The notes beneath the pieces were generated by a model. The model was given only the letters and a program-made list of their open reading frames with translations. It searched no databases and was not told the DNA's origin. This document shows, piece after piece, positions 21,116-31,077 of a stretch of DNA of 64,000 nt (positions are counted from its first letter, which is position 1; each line of letters begins with the position of its first letter). The position numbers and the translations under genes are program-made. The stretch comes from Lelliottia sp. WAP21 (GTDB lineage Bacteria; Pseudomonadota; Gammaproteobacteria; Enterobacterales; Enterobacteriaceae): NCBI RefSeq assembly GCF_020532665.2, contig NZ_JAIWPG020000013.1:62001-126000 (forward strand). Reading direction: 5' to 3'.

Positions 21116-22078
21116 TTACTTTACAAAGCGATCGGTCACGAACTGGCTGTAATCGGTCGCTACTGCGGGCACTTTGCCCTGCTCTTTCAGGAAGAGGGCG
21201 GTATCAATAATCGCTTTATTCACCGGACCTGAAAGCTGTTGCACCTGTTGCGCAGGCGTCAGATAGGTATTGCCTTTCACCAGCGCTGGCACATCCGCCT
21301 CTGGCACGCCGCTCAGCCGAGACAGCTTTTCCAGGTTCGCCGGTTGTTTAAGCCAGTCGTCAGGGCTGGCGAGGTAGGGTTGCTGCGCGTCGATAGCGCT
21401 TTTGGCGAAAGCTTTCACCACGTCGGGATGTTTTTCAGCAAAATCTTTGCGCACCACCCAGACATCCAGCGTTGGCGATCCCCACTTCCCGACCGTTTCG
21501 GAATCGGTCAGCACGGTGCCCTCTTTTTGCAGAGCATTTACGGCGGGCGCCCACACATACGCGCCATCAATATCGCCACGCTGCCAGGCGGCCACAATCG
21601 CCGGCGGCTGGAGATTGATGATCTGCACCTGTCCGGGTTTGATCCCCCAGTGTTTCAGCGCTGCCAGCAGGCTGTAGTGGGTGGTGGACATAAAGGGCAC
21701 GGCGATGCGTTTGCCAATAAGATCCTGCGGTGTGGTGATGTTTTTCTTCACCACCAGCGCTTCGGAATTGCCCAACTGCGAGGCAAGGAGAAACACTTCA
21801 ATCGGCACCTGCTGGCTTGCGGCTACCGCCAGCGGACTGGACCCTAAATTGCCGATCTGGACATCGCCTGATGCCAGGGCGCGCACAATGCTTGCGCCAC
21901 TGTCAAACTTCCGCCAGTCCACCGTTGCGCCACTCTCTTTTGCAAAAGTGTTATCCGCCTGGGCAACCTTTGCCGGCTCTGCGGAAGTTTGATACGCCAC
22001 GGTGACCTCTACCGCCTGCACCTGAAATACCCACAGCGCGAGTGCGCCCAGTAATGAAATACGCGATGAAATTGCCAT
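21116..22078 (-). CDS. tauA: Taurine ABC transporter substrate-binding protein
   Basis: 320 residues with a signal peptide (SLLGALALWVFQVQA|VE) and a SsuA/TauA-type binding fold (ASGDVQIGNLGSSPLAVAAS). It captures taurine in the periplasm. It is the first gene of tauABCD. The 242-bp gap to the divergent regulator (22079-22320) should carry the Cbl site, but I could not point to it by eye. Confidence 0.95.
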   Translation of the reverse strand: MAISSRISLLGALALWVFQVQAVEVTVAYQTSAEPAKVAQADNTFAKESGATVDWRKFDSGASIVRALASGDVQIGNLGSSPLAVAASQQVPIEVFLLASQLGNSEALVVKKNITTPQDLIGKRIAVPFMSTTHYSLLAALKHWGIKPGQVQIINLQPPAIVAAWQRGDIDGAYVWAPAVNALQKEGTVLTDSETVGKWGSPTLDVWVVRKDFAEKHPDVVKAFAKSAIDAQQPYLASPDDWLKQPANLEKLSRLSGVPEADVPALVKGNTYLTPAQQVQQLSGPVNKAIIDTALFLKEQGKVPAVATDYSQFVTDRFVK

Positions 22079-22320
22079 AGTGTCTGCTCCCCTCTCTTGT
22101 TATTGGGGCAGTATTTCCGGCGCAGGTATTTTGATAAAGGAATAAAAAAGCATCGTTAATGCCGAATCGTTTTTAGAAAAAAAGCGGCAAAAGATAGTGA
22201 ATAATGTGGCAAGCCATTTTATTGCAATTTTGTTACATCCGTTACATATCCAGAGGGACAACATTGCCAGCCCGCTGTCGACGGGCATCATAGAAAAACG
22301 GTGAAAAACAGGGATCAATA

Positions 22321-22950
22321 ATGATTAAAGTGGTGCTGGTGGATGACCACGTTGTGGTGCGTTCCGGATTTGCCCAACTTCTGAGCCTGGAAGAGGATAT
22401 GGTGGTGGAAGGTCAGTTCAGCAGCGCGGCGCAGGCGTGGCCGGTCTTATCGCGCAACGACATCGACGTAGCGGTGATGGACGTCGCCATGCCCGACGAA
22501 AACGGTCTCAGCCTGCTTAAACGTCTGCGTCAGCAACGCCCCGCTTTTCGCGCGATCATTCTCAGCATCTACGACACGCCGGCGTTTGTGCAGAGCGCCC
22601 TTGACGCGGGTGCCAGCGGCTATCTGACCAAACGCTGCGGCCCGGAGGAACTGGTTCAGGCCGTTCGCTCAGTCGGCATGGGCGGGCACTATCTTTGCGC
22701 CGATGCGGTAAAAGCCCTGCGCGGTGGTCAGCCTGTCTCTACCGTGCTCGACGTGCTCACGCCGCGCGAGCGGGAAGTATTCGACCTGCTGGTGAAAGGG
22801 GAAAGCGTCAAAGCCATCGCCTTTTCGCTGGCACTGAGCCACAAAACGGTGCACGTACATCGGGCCAACGTTCTGGGGAAATTGCAGTGCAGCAGCACCA
22901 TTGAACTGGTCCATTTCGCACTCGACAACCAGCTTCTCGCAGGCCACTGA
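22321..22950 (+). CDS. UhpA-like response regulator (NarL/FixJ family)
   Basis: 209 residues: a receiver domain (1-120) with VDDH and phosphoacceptor Asp54 in AVMDVAMPDENG and the conserved Lys in YLTKRC, then a LuxR-type helix-turn-helix (145-205; LTPREREVFDLLVKGESVKA, SHKTVHVHRANVLGKL). It resembles UhpA but clearly differs from the uhpT-linked protein. It begins a six-gene cluster with a cognate kinase, an MFS sensor and an ABC importer. The stop overlaps the next ATG (TGATG), giving translational coupling. Confidence 0.85.
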   Translation: MIKVVLVDDHVVVRSGFAQLLSLEEDMVVEGQFSSAAQAWPVLSRNDIDVAVMDVAMPDENGLSLLKRLRQQRPAFRAIILSIYDTPAFVQSALDAGASGYLTKRCGPEELVQAVRSVGMGGHYLCADAVKALRGGQPVSTVLDVLTPREREVFDLLVKGESVKAIAFSLALSHKTVHVHRANVLGKLQCSSTIELVHFALDNQLLAGH

Positions 22951-24491
22951 TGGGGCGTTCTGTCCGGCATCTGGTTCTCTCACTGTTCATTTTTCTGGCC
23001 TGGAGCACCGGCTGGTTAATGCTCTGGACGCTCAGCTTTTACCTGACCCATAACGGCCAGCAGGCGGTGCTCTTTCTGCCGCAGGGTGTTTATCTGGCGC
23101 TGCTGATTTTGCTGTCGCGACGCTTCTGGCCTGCACTTATTCTGCCTCCACTGGCCGCTATCACCTGGCTGCACAGCGAACAGCTTCTGACCCATCACGT
23201 GATGCTGGTGGTGCCGCTGCTGGGGACGTTATCAGTCTGGCTTACTCAGCGTTACTGGCACCGCTTCCCGCTTTACTGGCAGCGACTCTCCTTACTGATT
23301 GCGGCCGTTACGCTTAACGCGCTGCTACAGACGCTCGTTCTCTCGCCCCTGCTTGAAAGCCCGACCACGCTTCTGTTGCTGGGCTCCTTTACCGGCGGCG
23401 TGCTGCTGACCCCCTTCGTCTATCTGGTGTTCGAATTTTTACGCCAACAGCATCGTCACCATTTACTGGGGCTGGATATCAGCAATCCGCCGCTGCGCAC
23501 GTCGCTCATCATCTGGTGCAGCTTGTTCTTTATCATCGGGATTGGCACGCAGATGGTGCTCTCCCCGGCGCTTGAACGCCTGCTGTTGATTGTCGTCTTT
23601 CTGCCCAACGTGGTGATGGCGTGGAAATTTGGCTGGCAGGGCGGCGTGCTCTCGGGGTTACTGGGCAGCATGATGATCACCATTGCCCGCCAGGTGGGCG
23701 TCGGCTTTACGGATTTGCTGGAGCTGGAGATTTTTCTGGCCACGCAGTCCCTGCTGGGCATTGGGCTGGGGATCGCCATTAGCCGTCAACAGCAGCTGGC
23801 GCTCAATCTTGATCACTATCGACGTCGGCTGGAGGCCGAACTTCAGGCGCGGCGGGCGCTCACCGAACAGCTTATTCATAGCGAAGAAGACACCCGCAAA
23901 CAGCTGGCGCGAGAACTGCACGACGAGATCGGGCAGAATATCACCGCCATTCAGATTCAGTCTCAGCTGGTCAGGCGCGCAGGCGATACGCCGTTAGCCA
24001 TGGAAGCCGCCGGACAGATCAACGATCTGGCGCGTCGGATCCACCACTCAACTCGCCAGCTGCTGCGTCAGCTGCGCCCGCCCGTTCTGGACGAGTTATC
24101 TCTCAAAGAGGCGCTGCATCATCTGGTGAATGAGTTCGCCTTTGCCGAACGCGGGATTGTCTGCCGGTTTGACTATCAGCTTGACGCCCCGCCGCAAAAC
24201 GAAACCCTGGTCTTTACGCTGTACCGCCTGCTTCAGGAGTTGCTGAATAACGTCAGCAAACATGCAGATGCCCGGGAGGTGACAATCCTGCTGTGTCAGA
24301 AAGACCACCGCCTGCATCTGGAAGTGGCGGATAACGGCTGCGGGATAAGCCCGGAAAAAAGTGCCGGATTCGGGATACAGGGGATGCGTGAGCGGGTCCA
24401 TGCCCTGGGCGGCGAGTTCACGCTGGCATCCCACGCCGGCACGCGCGTAATTGTTAACCTGCCCACAATTTTGCAACAAACACCGCATTAA
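22950..24491 (+). CDS. UhpB-like sensor histidine kinase with MASE1-type membrane domain
   Basis: 513 residues. An N-terminal MASE1-like domain (about 1-280) has eight or so membrane segments. A HisKA_3 dimerisation region follows, with LARELHDEIGQNITAI (phosphoacceptor His324). The C-terminal ATPase domain shows LLQELLNNVSKHADA (N box), ADNGCGISPEKSAGFGIQGM (G boxes). By analogy with UhpB it would be held in check or activated by the adjacent UhpC-like protein. It overlaps the regulator stop by one base. Confidence 0.85.
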   Translation: MGRSVRHLVLSLFIFLAWSTGWLMLWTLSFYLTHNGQQAVLFLPQGVYLALLILLSRRFWPALILPPLAAITWLHSEQLLTHHVMLVVPLLGTLSVWLTQRYWHRFPLYWQRLSLLIAAVTLNALLQTLVLSPLLESPTTLLLLGSFTGGVLLTPFVYLVFEFLRQQHRHHLLGLDISNPPLRTSLIIWCSLFFIIGIGTQMVLSPALERLLLIVVFLPNVVMAWKFGWQGGVLSGLLGSMMITIARQVGVGFTDLLELEIFLATQSLLGIGLGIAISRQQQLALNLDHYRRRLEAELQARRALTEQLIHSEEDTRKQLARELHDEIGQNITAIQIQSQLVRRAGDTPLAMEAAGQINDLARRIHHSTRQLLRQLRPPVLDELSLKEALHHLVNEFAFAERGIVCRFDYQLDAPPQNETLVFTLYRLLQELLNNVSKHADAREVTILLCQKDHRLHLEVADNGCGISPEKSAGFGIQGMRERVHALGGEFTLASHAGTRVIVNLPTILQQTPH

Positions 24492-24576
24492 CCAGGAAAA
24501 AGTCTTAGCCACGCCAGACTTTCTCTCATCCCTTTTTCTTTGCGCTCTCATACAGTCATTTCAAACGGAGAACACC

Positions 24577-25878
24577 ATGCCCGCACTGACTGCCGAACAG
24601 GTTACCCATCGCTTTCAGGCTGTACGGCCAAAACTGCTGCTGTGCATGGCGATTGGCTACGCCGCGTTTTACCTGACGCGCAAAAGTCTGAATTACGTGC
24701 TCCCTGCCCTGCAAATGGATCTGGGGCTGAGCAAGAGTGATATCGGGCTTATCGGTTCTCTGTTTTATCTGAGTTATGGCATGTCGAAATTTGCCGCCGG
24801 ATTATGGCACGACAGCCACGGACAGCGCGCGTTTATGGGGATTGGTCTGCTGGCGACGGGCGTGCTGAACGTGTTGTTTACCTTTAGCGACGCCTTTCCG
24901 CTGCTGCTGTTTATCTGGACGTTAAACGGCTTCTTTCAGGGATGGGGATGGCCGCCCTGCGCGCGTTTACTCACCCACTGGTATTCCCGCAACGAGCGGG
25001 GGTTCTGGTGGGGATGCTGGAATACCTCCATCAATGTGGGTGGCGCGATTATTCCTTTAATTTGTGCTCTGGCGGCCCACCTTTGGGGCTGGCAGGCGGC
25101 GATGCTGACACCGGGGATCATCAGCATTGTGCTCGGCCTGTGGCTAACCACACAACTGCGGGGTACACCGCAGGAAGAGGGTCTGCCGACGGTCGGGGAG
25201 TGGCGCAACGACCCTTTAGAGTTGCGCCAGGAACAGCAAAGCCCCCCGATGGGGCTGTGGCAGATGTTACGCACCACCATGCTGCAAAATCCGATGATTT
25301 GGCTGCTCGGCGCCTCTTACGTGCTGGTCTACCTCATCCGGATTGCGCTGAATGACTGGGGCAACATCTGGCTCTCTGAGAGCCACGGCGTGAATCTGCT
25401 GAGCGCCAACGCGACGGTGATGCTGTTTGAAGTCGGTGGCCTGCTCGGGGCGCTGTTTGCCGGTTGGGGTGCCGATCTGCTGTTCAGCGGCCAGCGGGCG
25501 CCAATGATTTTGCTGTTCACGCTGGGGTTAATGGTGTCGGTGGCCGCGCTGTGGCTGGCGCCGGTACACCACTACGCCCTGTTGGCAGCCTGTTTCTTTA
25601 GCGTGGGATTTTTTGTGTTTGGTCCGCAAATGTTGATCGGCCTGGCCGCCGTGGAATGCGGGCACAAACAGGCAGCAGGTTCCATCACCGGTTTTCTCGG
25701 CCTCTTTGCCTATCTGGGGGCGGCCCTGGCGGGATGGCCCCTGTCGCAGGTGATTGAACGTTACGGCTGGTCGGGGATGTTCAGTTTGCTCTCGATCGCC
25801 GCCGTACTGATGGGTTTATTACTGATGCCGCTGTTGATGTCGGGCATTACCGCTTCTCGCAGTCATATAACGTCTTAA
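24577..25878 (+). CDS. UhpC-like MFS sugar-phosphate sensor/transporter
   Basis: 433-residue member of the organophosphate:phosphate antiporter family. Matching stretches to UhpC include YAAFYLTRKSLNYVLPAL, FFQGWGWPPCARLLTHWYSR and NDWGNIWLSESHGVNLL. In E. coli UhpC senses external glucose-6-phosphate and signals through UhpB. ACGGAG lies 6 bp before the ATG at 24577; the longer open frame overlaps the kinase end and is rejected. Transport in addition to sensing cannot be excluded. Confidence 0.83.
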   Translation: MPALTAEQVTHRFQAVRPKLLLCMAIGYAAFYLTRKSLNYVLPALQMDLGLSKSDIGLIGSLFYLSYGMSKFAAGLWHDSHGQRAFMGIGLLATGVLNVLFTFSDAFPLLLFIWTLNGFFQGWGWPPCARLLTHWYSRNERGFWWGCWNTSINVGGAIIPLICALAAHLWGWQAAMLTPGIISIVLGLWLTTQLRGTPQEEGLPTVGEWRNDPLELRQEQQSPPMGLWQMLRTTMLQNPMIWLLGASYVLVYLIRIALNDWGNIWLSESHGVNLLSANATVMLFEVGGLLGALFAGWGADLLFSGQRAPMILLFTLGLMVSVAALWLAPVHHYALLAACFFSVGFFVFGPQMLIGLAAVECGHKQAAGSITGFLGLFAYLGAALAGWPLSQVIERYGWSGMFSLLSIAAVLMGLLLMPLLMSGITASRSHITS

Positions 25879-25890
25879 AAGGGCTGAATA

Positions 25891-26922
25891 ATGAAAACAA
25901 CACTCCTCTCTACTCTCATTGCGTCCGGGATCGCGCTGGCGACCTTAACCGGCGCGGCACAGGCCAAAGGCCGTCTGGTGGTCTACTGCAGCGCCACCAA
26001 TGAAATGTGCGAAGTCGAAACGAAAGCATTCGGCGATAAGTACGATGTGAAAACCTCGTTTATCCGCAACGGTTCCGGCAGCACGCTGGCAAAGGTTGAT
26101 GCGGAGAAGAAAAACCCGCAGGCTGACGTGTGGTACGGCGGCACGCTGGACCCGCAGTCTCAGGCCGGTGAGATGGGTTTGCTGCAACCCTACACGTCCA
26201 ACAATCTTGCGCAGATCATGGAAAAATTCCGCGATCCGGCAAAGGTAAAAGGTAACCTTTCCTCGGCCGTTTATGTGGGGATCCTCGGCTTCGGCGTGAA
26301 CACCCAGCGCCTGAAAGAGAAAAATCTGCCCGTGCCGAAGTGCTGGAAAGATCTGACCAAACCGGAATACAAAGGCGAGATCCAGATTGCCGATCCGCAA
26401 AGTTCCGGCACCGCTTACACCGCACTGGCCACGTTTGTACAGCTGTGGGGTGAAGATCAGGCCTTTGATTATCTGAAACAGCTCAACAGCAATGTTTCCC
26501 AGTACACCAAATCCGGTATTGCCCCGGCGCGTAACGCCGCGCGGGGTGAAACGGCCATTGGCATCGGTTTCCTGCATGACTATTCCCTGGAAAAAGAGCA
26601 AGGCGCTCCGCTGGAGCTGATCTCCCCGTGCGAAGGCACCGGGTATGAAATTGGCGGCGTGAGCATCCTGAAAGGCGCACGTAACGAAGAGAACGCGAAG
26701 CTGTTTGTAGACTGGGTACTGTCGAAAGAGGCGCAGGAGCTGGCGTGGAAGAAAGGCAAATCCTACCAAATCCTCACCAATACTACGGCAGAAACCTCGC
26801 CTAACTCCCTGAAGCTGGACGATCTGAAGCTCATCAGTTACGACATGGACAAATACGGCTCAACGGACGTGCGCAAGGCGTTGATCAATAAATGGGTCAG
26901 CGACGTGAAGATGGGCAAATAA
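25891..26922 (+). CDS. afuA: ABC transporter substrate-binding protein AfuA (probable hexose-phosphate binder)
   Basis: 343 residues with a signal peptide ending GAAQA|KG and a FbpA-like periplasmic fold (LVVYCSATNEMCEVETKAFG, ADVWYGGTLDPQSQ). Proteins of this kind were long called ferric-binding. AfuA of Actinobacillus and Citrobacter rodentium instead binds glucose-6-P, fructose-6-P and sedoheptulose-7-P (established by structure and transport work, from memory). Co-location with UhpABC-like sensors fits sugar phosphate, not iron. Twelve bp separate it from the MFS gene, so one operon is likely. Confidence 0.75.
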   Translation: MKTTLLSTLIASGIALATLTGAAQAKGRLVVYCSATNEMCEVETKAFGDKYDVKTSFIRNGSGSTLAKVDAEKKNPQADVWYGGTLDPQSQAGEMGLLQPYTSNNLAQIMEKFRDPAKVKGNLSSAVYVGILGFGVNTQRLKEKNLPVPKCWKDLTKPEYKGEIQIADPQSSGTAYTALATFVQLWGEDQAFDYLKQLNSNVSQYTKSGIAPARNAARGETAIGIGFLHDYSLEKEQGAPLELISPCEGTGYEIGGVSILKGARNEENAKLFVDWVLSKEAQELAWKKGKSYQILTNTTAETSPNSLKLDDLKLISYDMDKYGSTDVRKALINKWVSDVKMGK

Positions 26923-26940
26923 GCTCACGAGTGCGAACAC

Positions 26941-26973
26941 TTGCCGGGTAGCGTGATGCTGCCCGGCCTACAA
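26941..26973. repeat. REP-like palindrome between afuA and afuB
   Basis: TTGCCGGGTAGC and TGCCCGGCCTACAA form an imperfect hairpin of the REP (Y-type) sequence common at enterobacterial 3' ends. It lies between the binding-protein and permease genes, the place where malE-malF also carries REP. It may stabilise the upstream mRNA and raise the ratio of binding protein to permease. Confidence 0.65.
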
Positions 26974-26986
26974 CACCGGAACCCTT

Positions 26987-29065
26987 ATGTCACAGACACT
27001 TGCTCTCCATCCCGCGCCAAAACGGGATGCGGTATTCCTTTGGGTTTTACTTGGCTGGCTGGCCTTCGCGCTGCTGCCAGGCTGGAGCCTGGATTACGGT
27101 CTGCTGGAGTCGACGAAAGATGAAATTCTCGCCGCATACAGCTGGTCACATTTAAACGTCAGCATCCTGTGGTATGTGCTCCCCAGCCTGCTGCTGGTGC
27201 GTCCTTTCTCGACGGCGCAGCGTGAACAGCGCCGCCGCCACTATATGGATGCGGGCTGGGCGCTGCTGTGTATGCTGTTTGTAGTGCTGAGCGCTACGAC
27301 AGAAGGCCGGGGGCTGGGCTATGCCAGCATTGTGCTGCTCACGGCGCTCGGGGCCATCATCACGCTGGCGCTGACCCGTCTGGACTGGCTGGGAGGCGAT
27401 CGTTTTGTCATTGGCTCCCTGATCGCCATTATCACGCTGATTGGCATTTTTATCGTCTGGCCGAGCATAGCCATCTTTATCCCCATGTTCACCAACGACG
27501 CCGGGGAGTTCGCCCCGCTGGCGTTTATGACGGTGCTGTCCCAGGCGCATATCGTTCAGGTGATTATCAACTCGATTTTACTGTCGATTGCCGTCGGCAT
27601 CGGCTGTACCTTTTTCGGGCTGGTACTGGCGATTTACACCACCCGCATTGCCAGACGTAGCGCCATCATTGGTCGTATCTTCTCGATTCTGCCCATTGTC
27701 ACCCCACCCTTTGTCGTGGGCTTAGGCGTCACGCTGATGATGGGACGCTCGGGCTACGTGACGGAATTAATGGTCGACTGGTTCGGCCTGACCAACACCA
27801 ACTGGCTGTACGGCTTCACCGGGATCTGGCTGGCGCAGGTGCTGGCCTTTACGCCGATGGCCTTTATGATCCTGGACGGGGCGATCAAAACGATCCATCC
27901 CTCACTGGAAGAGGCTTCGTACACCCTGCGAGCCAGCCGCTGGCAGACCTTCAACGGCGTGTTTGTTCCCCTGCTGAAACCGGCGCTGGCAAACGCCTTT
28001 TTGATTGTCATCGTCCAGTCGCTTGCCGACTTCAGTAATCCGCTGGTGCTGGGCGGCAACTTTGACGTGCTCGCCACCCAAATCTACTTCTACATTACGG
28101 GCTCTCAGCTGGACTATCAGGCCGCCAGCACCCTGGGTGCCTTCCTGCTGGTCTTCTCGCTGCTGGTGTTCTGTATTCAGTACATGTGGATTGGCAAACG
28201 CTCTTACGTCACGGTCTCCGGCAAATCGTATCGGGGCGACGTACAGCCGCTACCGGTCACGCTGGTCTGGAGCGTGGTGGCCCTGCTCACCGTCTGGATT
28301 GCCTTTAATGCCCTGCTCTACGGCAGCATTTTCTACGGCAGCTTTACCGTGAACTGGGGCGTGGATTACACGCTGACGCTGGATAACTTTATTAAGCTGT
28401 TCGGCCAGGGCATGAGCGATGGCGCCTGGCCTTCCCTGCTCGATACGTTGCTCTACGCCGGGATCGCCGCGCCTATTACCGCAGGCTTTGGGTTGTTGAT
28501 CGCCTGGGTAGTGGTCCGCCAGCAGTTCAAAGGGAAAAAAGCGCTCGAGTTCACGACGATGCTCTGCTTCGCCGTACCGGGCACCGTGGCGGGCGTCTCC
28601 TATATTCTGGCCTTTAACAGCGCACCGGTGTACCTCACCGGAACGGCGGCGATTGTGATTATCTCCATGGTGATGCGTAACGTGCCGGTGGGGATCCGTG
28701 CGGGCATCGCGGGGCTGGGCCAAATCGATAAATCTCTGGACGAAGCCTCACTCAGCCTGCGGGCCGGTTCACTTCGCACCATCACGCATATTCTGCTGCC
28801 GCTGCTGCGACCGGCGATTCTGTCGGCGCTGATATACAGCTTCGTGCGCGCCATCACGACGGTGAGCGCCATTGTCTTTCTCGTGACGCCCGATACCCGC
28901 GTGGCAACGGCCTACATCCTCAATCGTGTAGAAGACGGCGAATACGGCGTGGCAATTGCCTATGGCTCGATCCTGATCGTGGTCATGCTGGCGATTATTT
29001 TCCTCTTTGACTGGCTGATCGGTGAGGCTCGCACCTCTCGTTCCAAAGCCAAAAACCAGGCGTAA
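26987..29065 (+). CDS. afuB: ABC transporter permease AfuB (double permease)
   Basis: 692 residues carrying two fused permease halves, each with its own EAA-type loop: [20 protein letters not shown] near residue 310 and [20 protein letters not shown] near 585. About 14 membrane segments are apparent. This two-in-one layout is the FbpB/AfuB family form. It is followed 4 bp later by the ATPase gene. Substrate assignment follows AfuA. Confidence 0.8.
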   Translation: MSQTLALHPAPKRDAVFLWVLLGWLAFALLPGWSLDYGLLESTKDEILAAYSWSHLNVSILWYVLPSLLLVRPFSTAQREQRRRHYMDAGWALLCMLFVVLSATTEGRGLGYASIVLLTALGAIITLALTRLDWLGGDRFVIGSLIAIITLIGIFIVWPSIAIFIPMFTNDAGEFAPLAFMTVLSQAHIVQVIINSILLSIAVGIGCTFFGLVLAIYTTRIARRSAIIGRIFSILPIVTPPFVVGLGVTLMMGRSGYVTELMVDWFGLTNTNWLYGFTGIWLAQVLAFTPMAFMILDGAIKTIHPSLEEASYTLRASRWQTFNGVFVPLLKPALANAFLIVIVQSLADFSNPLVLGGNFDVLATQIYFYITGSQLDYQAASTLGAFLLVFSLLVFCIQYMWIGKRSYVTVSGKSYRGDVQPLPVTLVWSVVALLTVWIAFNALLYGSIFYGSFTVNWGVDYTLTLDNFIKLFGQGMSDGAWPSLLDTLLYAGIAAPITAGFGLLIAWVVVRQQFKGKKALEFTTMLCFAVPGTVAGVSYILAFNSAPVYLTGTAAIVIISMVMRNVPVGIRAGIAGLGQIDKSLDEASLSLRAGSLRTITHILLPLLRPAILSALIYSFVRAITTVSAIVFLVTPDTRVATAYILNRVEDGEYGVAIAYGSILIVVMLAIIFLFDWLIGEARTSRSKAKNQA

Positions 29066-29069
29066 CATT

Positions 29070-30116
29070 ATGACTCAGAAACATTTCGTTGAACTGCGCA
29101 ATGTCACCAAGCGCTTTGGGGATAACACCGTTATCGACAACATCAATCTCGCCATTCCGCAGGGGCAGATGGTGACGCTGCTTGGCCCGTCCGGCTGCGG
29201 TAAAACCACGGTACTGCGTCTGGTCGCCGGGCTGGAAAAACCCACTGAAGGGCAGATCTTTATCGACGGTGAAGATGTTACCGATCGCTCCATTCAGCAG
29301 CGCGATATTTGTATGGTATTTCAGTCCTATGCGCTCTTCCCGCATATGTCGCTGGGAGAAAACGTCGGATACGGTCTGAAGATGCTTGGCGTGTCGCGCC
29401 GTGATATCAGGTCGCGGGTGAAAGAGGCGCTGGCGATGGTGGATCTGGAGGGTTTTGAAGATCGCTATGTCGATCAGATCTCCGGCGGGCAACAGCAGCG
29501 CGTCGCCCTGGCCCGCGCCCTGATCCTCAAGCCCAAAGTCCTGCTTTTTGATGAGCCGTTGAGTAACCTCGATGCCAACCTGCGCCGCAGCATGCGCGAT
29601 AAAATCCGCGAGTTGCAAAAACAGTTCAACATCACGTCGCTCTACGTTACTCACGACCAGAGCGAGGCGTTTGCGGTATCGGATACGGTACTGGTGATGA
29701 ACAAAGGCAACATCATGCAGATGGGTTCGCCGCAGGATCTGTATCGCCAGCCCGCCTCGCGTTTTATGGCGAGCTTTATGGGCGACGCGAACCTGTTCCC
29801 GGCGCGCTTTTCGCAGGACGCGGTGGAGATCTACGGCTATCGCCTGCCACGGCCTGTGCATTTCGCCAGCGAAGGGGCGGGCTCCGTCGGCGTCCGCCCT
29901 GAAGCAATCACCCTGAGCGAGCACGGCGAGGAAAGTCAGCGCTGCACCATTCGCCACGTGGCGTATATGGGGCCGCAGTATGAAGTGACGGTGGACTGGC
30001 ACGGGCAGGAGATTTTGCTCCAGGTTAACGCCACGCGCCTGCAACCCAACGCGGGTGAGCATTACTACCTGGAGATCCACCCGTACGGAATGTTTGTGCT
30101 GGCGGAAGTGGCTTGA
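29070..30116 (+). CDS. afuC: ABC transporter ATP-binding protein AfuC
   Basis: 348-residue MalK/FbpC-type ATPase: Walker [13 protein letters not shown]-loop [12 protein letters not shown], signature [15 protein letters not shown], Walker [15 protein letters not shown]-terminal TOBE-like regulatory domain starts near residue 240. The start is the ATG at 29070; the frame extends upstream into afuB but without a better start. It is the last gene of the uhp-like/afu cluster. Confidence 0.82.
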   Translation: MTQKHFVELRNVTKRFGDNTVIDNINLAIPQGQMVTLLGPSGCGKTTVLRLVAGLEKPTEGQIFIDGEDVTDRSIQQRDICMVFQSYALFPHMSLGENVGYGLKMLGVSRRDIRSRVKEALAMVDLEGFEDRYVDQISGGQQQRVALARALILKPKVLLFDEPLSNLDANLRRSMRDKIRELQKQFNITSLYVTHDQSEAFAVSDTVLVMNKGNIMQMGSPQDLYRQPASRFMASFMGDANLFPARFSQDAVEIYGYRLPRPVHFASEGAGSVGVRPEAITLSEHGEESQRCTIRHVAYMGPQYEVTVDWHGQEILLQVNATRLQPNAGEHYYLEIHPYGMFVLAEVA

Positions 30117-30120
30117 TAAA

Positions 30121-30138
30121 TGCCGGGCAACCCCGGCA
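30121..30138. terminator. Small GC hairpin between convergent afuC and mmuM
   Basis: TGCCGGG (30121-30127) pairs with CCCGGCA (30132-30138). In the mmuM direction no clear T-run follows; in the afuC direction AAAACG follows. It may be a weak bidirectional terminator or a REP fragment. Confidence 0.35.
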
Positions 30139-30144
30139 AAACGA

Positions 30145-31077
30145 TCAGCGCTGCGCGGTGAGCGCGGCAATATCCTTCGGCGTGGTGCGACAGCATCCGC
30201 CGATTAACCGGGCTCCAGCCTCAAGCCACTGGGGCAAATACCCCGCCAGCGTCTCACATGCCTCGCCGTGGTGATGCCACGTTTTACTTACCGCGTCATA
30301 GTGCTCACCCGAATTCGGATAGACCACCAGCGGAAGCGATGTCAGGTTTTTAAGCGTGTTTAGCGCCGCCGTGGTGTTCTCCAGGGCGATACAGTTTATG
30401 CCCAGCGCCACCACCTGCGGATACGCCTTCAGCCACGCCACCACCTCGCGCAGCGGCGTGCCATCGCTTAAATGCGTGCTGTCGCGCAGCGTGAAGGTGA
30501 ACCATGCCCGGGCGCGGGGATACTCTGCCAGCAGGACCGTCAGAGCTTTGATCTCCTCATATGAGGGCAGCGTTTCACACGCCAACAGATCCGCCCCTGC
30601 ATCCAGCAGGGCTTCCACGCGTGGGCGATGGAAATCCATAAAGACGTCGGCAGTGCGGACATAATCTCCGCGATACTCAGAGCCGTCGGCCAGGTATGCC
30701 CCGTAAGGACCCACGGATCCGGCCACCAGCAGCGTGCCCGCCTGCGGGTTTTCTGCCAGATACGCTTCGCGGGCCTTACGCGCCAGCTCGACGCTCTTTC
30801 CAATTAAGTGACGAGACTGCGTTTCATCCAGCCCCCGGGCGGCAAAGCCCGCGGGCGTCGCCTGATAGCTGGCGGTAATCGCCACCTGCGCACCTGCGCG
30901 GAAGTAATCCATATGAACATCGCGGATCAGTTCTGGCTTTTCGATCAGCACTTTTGCGGACCACAGGCTGTCTGCCAGGTCGCAACCGTGCGCTTCCAGT
31001 TCCGTCGCCATCGCGCCGTCGAGCACAATAAAAGGCTGCGTTTCAAGAAGAGAGGTAAGCGGGTTATTCTGCGACAT
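30145..31077 (-). CDS. mmuM: Homocysteine S-methyltransferase
   Basis: MmuM transfers a methyl group from S-methylmethionine to homocysteine, giving two methionines. The 310-residue protein shows the zinc-ligand cysteines in GINCIALEN and [10 protein letters not shown], and the N-terminal [16 protein letters not shown]. It overlaps the mmuP end by 14 bp and so is co-transcribed with the permease. Length and sequence match E. coli. Confidence 0.95.
   Translation of the reverse strand: MSQNNPLTSLLETQPFIVLDGAMATELEAHGCDLADSLWSAKVLIEKPELIRDVHMDYFRAGAQVAITASYQATPAGFAARGLDETQSRHLIGKSVELARKAREAYLAENPQAGTLLVAGSVGPYGAYLADGSEYRGDYVRTADVFMDFHRPRVEALLDAGADLLACETLPSYEEIKALTVLLAEYPRARAWFTFTLRDSTHLSDGTPLREVVAWLKAYPQVVALGINCIALENTTAALNTLKNLTSLPLVVYPNSGEHYDAVSKTWHHHGEACETLAGYLPQWLEAGARLIGGCCRTTPKDIAALTAQR

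Noticed and set aside
25891..30116. Ferric iron ABC transporter
   Set aside because: This is the traditional annotation for the family, but the UhpABC-like neighbours and the published sugar-phosphate specificity of AfuA make sugar phosphate more likely.
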